A model generated the notes under the pieces. The model was not told the origin of the DNA, did not search any database, and was given only the letters and a program-made list of their open reading frames with translations. DNA of 64,000 nucleotides, from positions 434,001 through 498,000 of the forward strand of contig NZ_FMYK01000001.1 in NCBI RefSeq assembly GCF_900096915.1. Reading direction: 5' to 3'. This document shows, piece by piece, positions 17,996 to 27,539 of this stretch (positions are counted from its first letter, which is position 1; every line of letters begins with the position of its first letter). The DNA is from Acinetobacter marinus (GTDB lineage Bacteria > Pseudomonadota > Gammaproteobacteria > Pseudomonadales > Moraxellaceae). The position numbers and the translations under genes are program-made.

Positions 17996-19684
17996 TTAAT
18001 TGGTCAACAAACTCGCTTGCAGCAAGGCTTTGGTGTAATCCGTTTGCGGATTGGCAAACAGTTGATTTGTTTCTTGAAACTCGACCACTTTGCCATGATG
18101 TAACACTAAAATCCGCTGTGACAACGCACGCACCACCGCCAAATCATGACTAATAAATAAATAGCTCAAGTTCATCTGCGCTTGTAAATCTCGTAACAAT
18201 TTCACCATCGCACGTTGCGTGGTTCGATCTAGCGCAGACGTTGGCTCATCCAAAATAATCAGCTTCGGCTCAAGGATCAGCGCACGTGCCAAAGACACTC
18301 GTTGCCGTTGACCACCTGATAACGCATGCGGATAACGCTCGGCAAACTCTGTCGGCAAGTCAACTTGGGTTAATACTTGTGCCACACGTTGTTGAATCTC
18401 TGACTTGGCTAAACCTTGAATTTCCAGACCTTCGCCAATGATCTGCCCCACACTCAAGCGAGGATTCAGACTACTAAACGGATCTTGGAACACGATTTGG
18501 AATTGATGGCGATATGGGCGCAGTTTCTTTTCGGAGAGTTGATCGAGTTGCAATTCATCGAGTTGAATCCGCCCTTCACTGTCGATCAAACGAGCAATGG
18601 CGAGTGCCAATGAGGTTTTACCCGAGCCACTTTCTCCAACGATGCCGATACATTCACCTTGTTTGAGTTGCAATGACAATGGCTCGACTGCCACCACATA
18701 ATCTTTTACTCGATTCAGCAAACCTGCTTTAATCGGGAAACGGACTTGTACATCATTCAACGTCAGCACGGTGTGTTCATTTGCAGTTTCTAGCGCTGTA
18801 CCAAAGTCGTGATCGAGTAAATTTTGCGTATATTCATCTTGCGGATTGGCGAAAATTTCCGCTGTGGCACCTTGTTCTTTGACTTGTCCTTTTTGCATCA
18901 CGATCACTTGATCAGAATAGCGTCCAATGAGTTTTAAGTCATGACTAATCAAAATCATTGCCATCTGACGCTTTTCCTGCAAATCTTTCAGCAATTTCAG
19001 CACTTGTTCTTGCAGGGTGACATCCAGTGCCGTTGTCGGCTCATCAGCAATGAGAATCGCAGGATTTTGCGCCAATGCCATGGCAATCATCACCCGTTGC
19101 CGTTGTCCGCCAGAGAGCTCATGTGGGAAGCGACGTAACTTTTGTTCAGGTTCTTTAATCCCAACATCGGTGAGTAATGCTAAAACTCGCTCACGCACTT
19201 CTGCTTTAGATAAACCACGCAGATGTAAAATTTCTCCGACCAATTTTTCTACACGATGCAAAGGATTCAGTGCGGTCATTGGCTCTTGGAAAATCATGGC
19301 AATATCTCGACCACGAATCTGTTGTAGCTGTTTATCATTCAATTGCAGGAGATTTTTACTGTGAGAAAAGTCCGCCTGATGCAAATTCACTTTGCCTGTG
19401 ACGTTCAGTTGATCAGGCAATAAACCAATCATGGCAAGGCTACTGATAGATTTCCCCGAGCCACTTTCGCCGACTAAGGCAATGGTTTCACCTGCATGCA
19501 GTTGTAAGTTTAAATCCTCAACTAAGGTCTGCGTTTGCTTGCCCTGCTTTGTTTGAATGGTGAGTTGTTGCACATCGAGTAGTAGCACACGATTGTCTGT
19601 CTTTAGCTCATTATTTTTAAAATCATTACTTTTAAGATCGTCTTGTTTTAAATCATCACGATTCGCTTCAGTTGTATTTGTCAT
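17996..19684 (-). CDS. yejF: ABC importer double ATPase (YejF)
   Basis: ATP-hydrolysing component of the Yej oligopeptide (in E. coli, microcin C) importer. The 562 residues hold two full ABC domains: Walker A GESGSGKS near residue 76 and again GESGSGKT near 350, with LSGGQRQRV signatures and Walker B segments (ILIADEP, LIILDEPTS) in both. The first 30 residues carry a degenerate Asp/Lys/Asn repeat (DDLK...NDFKNNELK). Last gene of yejABEF, 12 bases after yejE. Confidence 0.92.
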   Translation of the reverse strand: MTNTTEANRDDLKQDDLKSNDFKNNELKTDNRVLLLDVQQLTIQTKQGKQTQTLVEDLNLQLHAGETIALVGESGSGKSISSLAMIGLLPDQLNVTGKVNLHQADFSHSKNLLQLNDKQLQQIRGRDIAMIFQEPMTALNPLHRVEKLVGEILHLRGLSKAEVRERVLALLTDVGIKEPEQKLRRFPHELSGGQRQRVMIAMALAQNPAILIADEPTTALDVTLQEQVLKLLKDLQEKRQMAMILISHDLKLIGRYSDQVIVMQKGQVKEQGATAEIFANPQDEYTQNLLDHDFGTALETANEHTVLTLNDVQVRFPIKAGLLNRVKDYVVAVEPLSLQLKQGECIGIVGESGSGKTSLALAIARLIDSEGRIQLDELQLDQLSEKKLRPYRHQFQIVFQDPFSSLNPRLSVGQIIGEGLEIQGLAKSEIQQRVAQVLTQVDLPTEFAERYPHALSGGQRQRVSLARALILEPKLIILDEPTSALDRTTQRAMVKLLRDLQAQMNLSYLFISHDLAVVRALSQRILVLHHGKVVEFQETNQLFANPQTDYTKALLQASLLTN

Positions 19685-19696
19685 GCGATGAAGTCC

Positions 19697-20710
19697 TCAG
19701 TGCTGTCTTGGGTCGAATGCGTCACGTGTCGCTTCACCGATATAAATCAGCAATGACAACACAATCGCCAATGTCGCAAAACCTGAAATCGCAAGCCACG
19801 GTGCATCTAAATAAGTTTTACCCTGTTCCAGCAATTGCCCGAGTGATGCACTATCAGGTGGCAAGCCATAACCCAAGAAATCCAATGCCGTCAATGCCGT
19901 AATATTCGCCGTCAAAATAAACGGTAGCTGTGACATGGTCGAACTCAGTGCATTCGGTAAAATATGCCGAAAAATAATCTTTCGATCAGACACACCGAGC
20001 GCACGCGCCGAACGCACATAGTCAAAATTCCGTGCGCGTAAAAACTCTGCACGCACCAAACCCACCAGCGCCGTCCAACCAAAAAACAGCATGATCGCAA
20101 ACAGCCAATACACGCTCGGGCTAAACATACTAACCAGAATAATCACCATAAATAGCACAGGTAATCCGCCCCACACTTCAAGGACACGTTGCCCAAGCAG
20201 ATCAATCCAACCACCGTAATAACCTTGAATCGCACCTACTGCAATACCGAGAACCGCCGATGCAGCCGTCAGACAAATCCCAAACAATAAGCAAATGCGT
20301 AAACCATAAATGATCAGCGCCAAGACATCGCGCCCTTGCTCATCCGTGCCGAGCCAATTTTGACTGGTTGGCGCAGATGGTACAGGCACAGTCAAATCCA
20401 TATTTGGACTTTCGGCAGAAAATGGAATTACGGGATTGAGCATCCAACCATCAGATAAAATCAAGTTCTGCACCACAGGATCTTTATAGTCCGCTTCGGT
20501 TTCAAACACGCCGCCAAATGTGGTTTCGGGATAGTGCTTAATCACAGGGAAATACAGATCACTTTTGTAGGACACCACGATCGGCTTATCATTGGCAACC
20601 AGTTCGGCGCAGAGCGAAATGCCAAAAATAATGCCAAAGGCAATCAAACAAAACATACCGAGTTTATTTTTCTTAAAGCGAGCCCAACGCTGTTGCATCA
20701 GTGGTGACAT
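19697..20710 (-). CDS. yejE: ABC importer permease YejE
   Basis: Inner-membrane permease of 337 residues, DppC/OppC family. It has an N-terminal helix (about residues 18-36), a periplasmic insert containing NWLGTDEQGRDVLA, and the EAA loop ARALGVSDRKIIFRHILPNA that contacts the ATPase. Its ATG overlaps the yejB stop (TAATG), showing tight coupling. Confidence 0.92.
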   Translation of the reverse strand: MSPLMQQRWARFKKNKLGMFCLIAFGIIFGISLCAELVANDKPIVVSYKSDLYFPVIKHYPETTFGGVFETEADYKDPVVQNLILSDGWMLNPVIPFSAESPNMDLTVPVPSAPTSQNWLGTDEQGRDVLALIIYGLRICLLFGICLTAASAVLGIAVGAIQGYYGGWIDLLGQRVLEVWGGLPVLFMVIILVSMFSPSVYWLFAIMLFFGWTALVGLVRAEFLRARNFDYVRSARALGVSDRKIIFRHILPNALSSTMSQLPFILTANITALTALDFLGYGLPPDSASLGQLLEQGKTYLDAPWLAISGFATLAIVLSLLIYIGEATRDAFDPRQH

Positions 20711-21777
20711 TATTTCGCTCCTCGTGTTTCAAAGTCGATTCGAGGATCAATCACTTGATACATCACATCACTAATCAAACGCAAAACCAAACCAAGCAAA
20801 GTAAACAAAAACAACGTGCCAAAAATCACAGGATAATCACGTTGTGTAATCGCTTCAAAGCCAAGTAGTCCAATACCATCAAGATTAAAAATAATCTCGA
20901 TAAATAAATTGCCAACAAAGAAAATACCGATCAGCGCCTCAGGCAAACCCGCAATCACGATCAACATCGCATTGCGAAATACATGACCATACAACACCCG
21001 ATTTTCACTTAAACCTTTGGCACGGGCAGCAAGCACATATTGTCGATTCAGCTCTTCCATAAAGGAATACTTTGTTAGATAAGTTAATCCTGCAAAACCA
21101 CCTAAAACCATGGTGAGTAGTGGCAATGCCATATGCCAAAAATAATCTTTAATTTTGGCAAAAAAACCAAGTTGTGCAAAATTCTCAGAGACTAAACCTT
21201 GCAGCGGAAACCATTGCCAATAACTGCCGCCTGCAAAAAATACCAGTAGTAAAACACCAAAAGCAAAGGTCGGAATCGCATAGCCCACTGCAAGTAATAG
21301 TGAGGTACTTTTATCAAAAACCATACCATGCTGTTTGGCTTTTTTAATCCCAAGAGGAATGGAGACCAAATAAATCAGCAAGGTACTCCACAGCCCAAGT
21401 GAAATGGTGACAGGCAATTTTTCATAAAGGAGCTGGGTCACAGGTTTGTCTTTAAAAAAACTGGTACCAAAATCAAAGGTCAAATAGCCTTTAAGCATCA
21501 GCCAAAAGCGTTCATAGGCAGGTTTGTCGAAGCCATATTGACGTTTGATTTCTTCGACCATTTCAGGGCTTAAACCACGTGCACCTTGATAGTTGCTATC
21601 GACAGAGACGGTTTCTGCGCCGCCTTGACGTCCGATACCTTGCATATTTTCCGCTTGTTGAATGGCTTGTTCGACAGGTCCGCCAGGAGCAATTTGCACA
21701 ATGGCAAAGTTGATCAGCAAAATCAAAAATAGCGTCGGAATAATCAGTAACAGCCGTTTTAAAATATAAGTCGTCAT
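20710..21777 (-). CDS. yejB: ABC importer permease YejB
   Basis: Inner-membrane permease of about 355 residues, DppB/OppB family. I start it at ATG 21777 (MTTYILKRLLLIIP), which has an AAGGAAAAG ribosome site. The frame stays open further upstream into yejA, but that extension lacks a ribosome site. The EAA loop is visible as LAARAKGLSENRVLYGHVFRNA. The long periplasmic segment after the first helix (residues 30-110) is typical of YejB. Confidence 0.92.
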   Translation of the reverse strand: MTTYILKRLLLIIPTLFLILLINFAIVQIAPGGPVEQAIQQAENMQGIGRQGGAETVSVDSNYQGARGLSPEMVEEIKRQYGFDKPAYERFWLMLKGYLTFDFGTSFFKDKPVTQLLYEKLPVTISLGLWSTLLIYLVSIPLGIKKAKQHGMVFDKSTSLLLAVGYAIPTFAFGVLLLVFFAGGSYWQWFPLQGLVSENFAQLGFFAKIKDYFWHMALPLLTMVLGGFAGLTYLTKYSFMEELNRQYVLAARAKGLSENRVLYGHVFRNAMLIVIAGLPEALIGIFFVGNLFIEIIFNLDGIGLLGFEAITQRDYPVIFGTLFLFTLLGLVLRLISDVMYQVIDPRIDFETRGAK

Positions 21778-21809
21778 GGGCTTTTCCTTAGATTTCTTTT
21801 TGCGTGCTG

Positions 21810-23669
21810 TTAAGATTGACCTTGGATATAACGCTGCACTGTTTTCGCTTTTTCTGCATTGATCCACCAATATTGTAGACCGACATTGAGCTTAGGCGAA
21901 CGTTTTGGCTGTTCAAACATATCCCACACCGCATACCACTCGCTACCTTTGCCGTAGCTGAGAATATAGTAATAGCCAGCCCGAAGCAGGCGATCGAGTA
22001 CCCGTGTATTAGTGACCAGTTGCTCACGATTGGGCGAACGAATCAATCGCTCAACCACCGCATCGACCGCAGGATTTTTAATCCCTGCCAGATTGTAGTT
22101 ACCGACCGCATCAGCAGCTGCACTGCTCCAAAATTGCGCTTGTTCATTACCTGGATTGAGCGACTGTGGCAAAATCGACGTGGTAAGTTCAAAATCATAA
22201 TTACGCACACGTTCTAGATATTGCGGGACGTCGACTTGACGCACATCGATCTGAATGCCGAGCTTTTTGGCATTTCGCACAAAAGGCATCAGTGTACGTT
22301 GTAATCCATCTTGATGAATTAATAATTCAAAGCGTATCGGCTTGCCTTGTTTATCCAGCAATTGCCCTTTTTGATTCACCTTGTAACCTTGGTTTTGCAA
22401 CATTTTTCGAGCGACAAGTAAATTAAAGCGATTAAAACCACTGGCATCGGAGACTGGATATTTCCACTCCCGCATCACACCATGCTTGACCAAAGGATGC
22501 ATGCTTTTCAGATAGGGCTGTAAAACGGTTAACTCTGCGGATGACGGTTTGCCTTTGGCTTCAAGCTCACTATTATCAAAAAAACTTTGCAAGCGCTGGT
22601 ATTGTCCATAAAACAGCGCCTTATTCATCCATTCAAAATCATAGGCATAGCTCAGCGCCTGACGGAAATAAATGTCATTCAACGGCTTTTTGCGTGAATT
22701 CAGTGCAATGTTTTGTGTAGGGATCGGATTTTGATGATGAAAATCAATTTTTTTAATCAGTCCCCGCTTCACCGCATTAAAGTCGTATTCGGTGACCCAA
22801 CGCCGTGCTGTATATTCGGTATGCGCGGTGTATTGCCCTGTTTTAAAGCCTTCGAAGGCAATATCTAAAGAGCGATAATAGACGTATTTGATGCGATCAA
22901 AATTGTAAGCACCTTTATTGACCATGACGTCTTTGCCCCAATAGTTGGGGTTGCGTTTATAGATGATGCTACGCCCGCCTTCGATCCGATCCACCACATA
23001 GGGACCACTGCCGAGCGGTGCTTTTAATGTGACTTTGGTGAAGTCTTTGCCTTGCCAATCTTTTTTGGAATAAATCCCCACCGATGAGATGATCAGGGGC
23101 ATTTCTTTATTGTCTTTGGATTTAAAAATAAATTTTACATCGTATTTTGAAGTGGCTTGAACATCCTCAATATCGGCAAAATAAATCCGTATCCCCGGTG
23201 CACCTTCGGTCAGCAATTTTTTAAAGGTAAACACCACATCTTCCGCCGTCAACGCTGAACCATCACTAAACTTGGCACGTGCATCCAGATGAAAAACGGC
23301 AGTTTTTGGGTGCTGTGGATCGTAAGTGATGCTTTTGGCAAGCAGTGGGTACATCACCCCTGGCTCGTCCAGCGAACTAGACATCAAGCTATCGTATAGA
23401 TATTGCACACCTTCTGCGGGTGTACCCTTACCATTGACACTATTAAAATTATCAAAGGTGCCTGTAGCTGGATAAGTAATGATGCCGCCTTTTGGCGCAT
23501 TGGCATTGGCATAAGGTAAAACCTTAGCATTGGCGTAGGCGGCGTTGGTATCTAAGCTAATGTAATTGAGCGTTTGCACAGCGGCTTGCGTCAGGCTGGC
23601 ACTGCTCGCATACAGCAATAGACCACACGCAACATATGACACCTGAAATATCTTCAACCGCACCGCCAT
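21810..23669 (-). CDS. yejA: Periplasmic peptide-binding protein YejA
   Basis: Solute-binding protein (SBP family 5) of 619 residues that delivers peptides to YejBE. Start ATG 23669 follows an AAGGAG ribosome site at five bases; the longer frame would use GTG. A signal peptide is visible (KIFQVSYVACGLLLYASSASLTQAA). Family motifs: KFSDGSALTAEDVVFTF, LGSGPYVV, RNPNYWGKD and RQALSYAYDFEWMNKALFYGQY. Start of the yejABEF operon. An inverted-repeat cluster lies about 80-120 bases upstream. Confidence 0.92.
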   Translation of the reverse strand: MAVRLKIFQVSYVACGLLLYASSASLTQAAVQTLNYISLDTNAAYANAKVLPYANANAPKGGIITYPATGTFDNFNSVNGKGTPAEGVQYLYDSLMSSSLDEPGVMYPLLAKSITYDPQHPKTAVFHLDARAKFSDGSALTAEDVVFTFKKLLTEGAPGIRIYFADIEDVQATSKYDVKFIFKSKDNKEMPLIISSVGIYSKKDWQGKDFTKVTLKAPLGSGPYVVDRIEGGRSIIYKRNPNYWGKDVMVNKGAYNFDRIKYVYYRSLDIAFEGFKTGQYTAHTEYTARRWVTEYDFNAVKRGLIKKIDFHHQNPIPTQNIALNSRKKPLNDIYFRQALSYAYDFEWMNKALFYGQYQRLQSFFDNSELEAKGKPSSAELTVLQPYLKSMHPLVKHGVMREWKYPVSDASGFNRFNLLVARKMLQNQGYKVNQKGQLLDKQGKPIRFELLIHQDGLQRTLMPFVRNAKKLGIQIDVRQVDVPQYLERVRNYDFELTTSILPQSLNPGNEQAQFWSSAAADAVGNYNLAGIKNPAVDAVVERLIRSPNREQLVTNTRVLDRLLRAGYYYILSYGKGSEWYAVWDMFEQPKRSPKLNVGLQYWWINAEKAKTVQRYIQGQS

Positions 23670-23748
23670 AAACACTCCTTGTGATTATTTTTATCAAATT
23701 TAACTAATTTTAGAAAGCCAAACACATTGCCACTTAGATGGCTAGAAC

Positions 23749-23792
23749 AATCAGCATCACAATCAAAATGCTGATTAGATGACATGCTGATT
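23749..23792. repeat. Three copies of a 9-mer (one inverted) upstream of yejA
   Basis: AATCAGCAT at 23749-23757 is followed by its exact inverse complement ATGCTGATT at 23768-23776 and again at 23784-23792. The two direct copies are 16 bases apart. The cluster lies in the 232-base gap between mltD and yejA. It could be a regulator site for yej or a weak mltD 3' hairpin; there is no T-run. Confidence 0.5.
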
Positions 23793-23901
23793 GGCGTATC
23801 AGATTTCGACTTTAAGCTAATTTCGTAAAAAATCAAACCCGAATTACGCTAATATGCGCATAACTGCATTTCTCAGTCGAACGTATCATCATATGCACAA
23901 A

Positions 23902-26900
23902 TCAACGATTGGGTACGGTGATGCGTTGTCCAAGTTGCAATTGTGCATTACTTTTCAGATTATTCATCTCTGCCAATTCATCCGTTGAGATGCCATACTT
24001 GCGGGCAAGCGCAATCAAGCTATCGCCACGTTGAACCTGATAACTTTGCGTCATTTTCGGTACTTTGAGCTTTTGACCGACACGCAAGCTGGCACGGCTC
24101 GATATATTATTCAATCCCGCCAAATCTGTATTGCTGATACCATAGCGATTTGCCAAAGCCGTTAAGGATTCACCTGAACGAACCGTATAACTGTCTGTTG
24201 CACCTTGATAACGTGATGTTACTTTATCTTCTGGCTCAGCTTTGGCTTTATCCGTTGCTTTGCTTGTAGAAGAACTGCTTGATGAGGCGCTATTTGATGA
24301 AGAGCCACTTGAAATACTTGCATCACCATCCAATTTTAATACCTGTCCACGATACAGCATGGCATTGGTTTCAATGTCATTCATCGCTGCCAAATCTTTG
24401 ACATATAAGTCAAATTTATCCGCCACACCAATCAAGGTATCACCACTTTGCACTTGATAAGTGCTTGGACGCTTAGACGAGCTATTCGATTTCGCAGATG
24501 ATTTTTTTGTATCCTCTTGCGCTGGAACTTGTAATTTTTGACCGATAAAAATCTGACTGTTGGTTTTTAAATCATTTAACGCTGCCAAATCCGCTAGGCT
24601 GATTTTATGCTTGGTCGCCACACTACTCAGATAATCCCCTGCAACCACGGTATAGCTCATGGTTTGGATATCTGGCTTACTCGGTGTGGACTCGGCAGAC
24701 TTACTTTGCGTGCTGTTGTCAGTGGCTTTGTTGGATGTTTTTGCTTGTAACTGATCTGCGGGCACTTTGATTTTTTGCCCGACAAACAATCCGCTGGTCG
24801 GATTCAGATCGGGATTAATTGCAGCCAATTCAGTCGTGCTCATGGCATAGCGATCTGCGATTTGTTTCAGATATTCACCACGTTTCACCCGATAATCAAC
24901 GGTTTTAATGCTCGATGTTGCGGTGTTACGGGCTTTGCCTAAATCTGTACTGTCGGCATCATTCTGCTGTGATTTCGCATTAAAATTCTTTGGTTCAACC
25001 AAAGTGATACGCTGACCGATGCGTAAGTTGCTGGTTGGGCTGAGATTATTCCAAGCTGCCACTTCTCGTAAATCCAACTGATATTGATTGGCTAAGCCCG
25101 TCAAACTATCACCCGCACGCACGGTATAACGCTCTGGGGCTTTTGATTTAGCTGTGCTTTGACTTGCAGTTGCAGTCGGTTTGACATTATACAAATACAA
25201 TTTGGTGCCGACATAGAGCGGACGATCCGCATTGATTTGGTTCCAGTTGGCAATATCACGCCAGCTCACCCCAAAACGGCTGGCAATAATCGCCAAGGTA
25301 TCACCCGCTTGTACGGTATAGATTTCACGTTTACCTTTGGGCTGTACCACCACCACTTCATTCGGTGTTTCGATAATTGGTTTATCACGATTACGTGCCA
25401 CATCCGCTGAGTTTGCTGCAATTTCAGCTTCTGCAACTGCTTTTGGAATCGCATAATTCAGCTCAACCTCTTGACCCGTTTGCTCGGCAATCGACTGGCT
25501 ACTTTGGATCGCAGTGAGACGGATTTTACCGTCTAATGGATCGACGATCTCAGTACCTTTTGGTGCGATTTTTTCTAGCTCTGCAATGACTTGTTGCTTT
25601 TCAGCTTCACTCGGCTGTGGCTCAGCCATACGCTCAACCTGCATCGCTGCTTGCGCCGTTGTAGTTGCAGTCTGTTCGGCTTGCTCAGCCACAATGATTT
25701 GCTTCTCAGCTGCCGAGATCGGCGGCTCAGCATTGATTTGTTTTACTGAGGCGCTTGGCGTGATCGACACAGGTAAGCGTGGTGCGCTTGGCACATAAGC
25801 ACTACTGGCAAAAGTTGCCAATGCATTTGAACCTTGTGGCGTCGATTGCTTATTAAATGCTGGTGAAGCTGCCGCAGTAACCTGACTATTTGAAGTAGAC
25901 GTATTTGAACCACTGGTGATTTTAATCGAACTATTGTTTGTGCTGTTATTACTTGCAGAATTGGAACGACTCACTTGCGTGGTTAATGCGCCAGAATTTT
26001 GCAATTGACTTGGTTGACGAGTCACCAATACTGAGGACGGCGACGATGTAGTGGTATTACTTTTTAACGTCGGCAAAGGCGCAGCGCCACCTGCCCACAT
26101 GCCACCATAGCCTGAAACGGTTTTCATTTTGGCGATTTTATTGTCGACGCTGGCATTCACTTCATTTGGAATCAAGATACGGTGCGGTGCATACGGGTCG
26201 GTATAATTGCCACGGTGTCCCGGATTCAGCGCATAAAGCTCGCCACGACTGACGCCAGAAATTCGTGACAATTCATTCAAATCAATCGCCCCTGGAATAT
26301 TCACTTCACGAAAGTGCGGACGATTGGCAATGGCAGGCAGTGACACGCCGTATTGGTGTGGATTTTTGATGATTTGTGCCACAGCCAAGAAACGTGGCAC
26401 ATAGTTCATGGTCTCGGTCGGGAGACGCAGTGACCAAAAATCGGTCGATAGTCCTGCGGCTTTATTGCGGTTAATGGCTTGCTGCACACGTCCCGGCCCA
26501 CCGTTATAGGCGGCAAGTGCAAGCTCCCAAGAACCGAACTGATTGTATAAGCTACTTAAATATTCATAAGCGGCACGGGTCGACTCGACCACATCACGGC
26601 GTCCATCATAGAGATCGGTCTGACGTAGACCGTAGATTTTTCCTGTACTTGGGATAAATTGCCACATCCCAGCTGCCGCTGCGCTACTGGTCGCCGCAGG
26701 ATCGTATGAGCTTTCGATCACAGGTAAGAGTGCCAGCTCAGTTGGAATGCCACGGCGCTCAGCTTCCTTGACGGTGTAATAAATATAACGACTGGCACGT
26801 GCACTTAATCGATCTAGATAAGGCTGACGGGTGATGAACCAACTCCGCTGTGCTTCGATGCGTGGATTATAGACATTCAGATTCATCTTAAAGCCAACGG

Positions 26901-27198
26901 TCATGCGCTTCCAGACATCACCATGACGCAGAATCAATAGTCGGTCACCTTCCACCGCACGCATATCCGTGGCGTAGAGTAAATTTTCTAGCGAATCAAA
27001 ACTATCTGCATCGAGTAGCTCATCATCTGCCACGCTGGTTTTGTGAACTGAAGATTTTTGTGGTGTCGAACTACAGGCGGTTAATGCACCCAGAGAGGCT
27101 AAGGCTGTCGCAATAATAGACAATCGAAAAGAACGGGAAACGACAGATGACCAAGGCATCACGGTGGCATTCAACATAAAACGATCCAAATTATTCAT
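23902..27198 (-). CDS. mltD: Membrane-bound lytic transglycosylase MltD with seven LysM domains
   Basis: Outer-membrane lipoprotein that cleaves peptidoglycan glycan strands. The 1098 residues start with a signal ending in the lipobox LTAC. The SLT catalytic domain is at about 145-280 (LLPVIESSYDPAAT with the catalytic Glu; GMWQFIPSTG; ALAAYNGGPGRVQ). A degenerate LysM-like segment follows (LNELSRISGVSRGELYALNPG). A low-complexity Ser/Asn/Thr/Ala-rich region spans roughly 370-640. Seven C-terminal LysM repeats follow, each like YxVxxGDxL...GQxLxVP. E. coli MltD is about 450 residues with two LysM, so this version is unusually long. Divergent from rnhA-dnaQ. Confidence 0.93.
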   Translation of the reverse strand: MNNLDRFMLNATVMPWSSVVSRSFRLSIIATALASLGALTACSSTPQKSSVHKTSVADDELLDADSFDSLENLLYATDMRAVEGDRLLILRHGDVWKRMTVGFKMNLNVYNPRIEAQRSWFITRQPYLDRLSARASRYIYYTVKEAERRGIPTELALLPVIESSYDPAATSSAAAAGMWQFIPSTGKIYGLRQTDLYDGRRDVVESTRAAYEYLSSLYNQFGSWELALAAYNGGPGRVQQAINRNKAAGLSTDFWSLRLPTETMNYVPRFLAVAQIIKNPHQYGVSLPAIANRPHFREVNIPGAIDLNELSRISGVSRGELYALNPGHRGNYTDPYAPHRILIPNEVNASVDNKIAKMKTVSGYGGMWAGGAAPLPTLKSNTTTSSPSSVLVTRQPSQLQNSGALTTQVSRSNSASNNSTNNSSIKITSGSNTSTSNSQVTAAASPAFNKQSTPQGSNALATFASSAYVPSAPRLPVSITPSASVKQINAEPPISAAEKQIIVAEQAEQTATTTAQAAMQVERMAEPQPSEAEKQQVIAELEKIAPKGTEIVDPLDGKIRLTAIQSSQSIAEQTGQEVELNYAIPKAVAEAEIAANSADVARNRDKPIIETPNEVVVVQPKGKREIYTVQAGDTLAIIASRFGVSWRDIANWNQINADRPLYVGTKLYLYNVKPTATASQSTAKSKAPERYTVRAGDSLTGLANQYQLDLREVAAWNNLSPTSNLRIGQRITLVEPKNFNAKSQQNDADSTDLGKARNTATSSIKTVDYRVKRGEYLKQIADRYAMSTTELAAINPDLNPTSGLFVGQKIKVPADQLQAKTSNKATDNSTQSKSAESTPSKPDIQTMSYTVVAGDYLSSVATKHKISLADLAALNDLKTNSQIFIGQKLQVPAQEDTKKSSAKSNSSSKRPSTYQVQSGDTLIGVADKFDLYVKDLAAMNDIETNAMLYRGQVLKLDGDASISSGSSSNSASSSSSSTSKATDKAKAEPEDKVTSRYQGATDSYTVRSGESLTALANRYGISNTDLAGLNNISSRASLRVGQKLKVPKMTQSYQVQRGDSLIALARKYGISTDELAEMNNLKSNAQLQLGQRITVPNR

Positions 27199-27539
27199 GG
27201 CAGTAGATTTGCTATCTCAAAACAAAATATTCTCGACAGCAAAACAAAACTCTATTTATTGACTGGCACAGCGCATCTTGATGTCGATCAAAATCATTCA
27301 CTTGGGGCAGTCATTCGACTAAAGTCAACACGGCTAAACTCTGCATTGTAGTAAACCGATTGCTGAATACAATGCCCTTTTGTGTAACGCTTCGCCTACA
27401 AATGTTACAAGAGATTAAATCAATGGGCGAATGATCGCTTCCAAAGCAAGCAAATCGCATCATTCGCCTTGCACTTTGCCAAGGAACATAGCATGATTTA
27501 GCACTTCTATCGCTTAAATTGTCAGTCAATTCCTCAGTT

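Noticed and set aside
17996..23669. yejABEF as a microcin immunity or production system
   Set aside because: Only the importer genes are present; no precursor, adenylating enzyme or immunity gene is nearby, so it is treated as an ordinary peptide importer.
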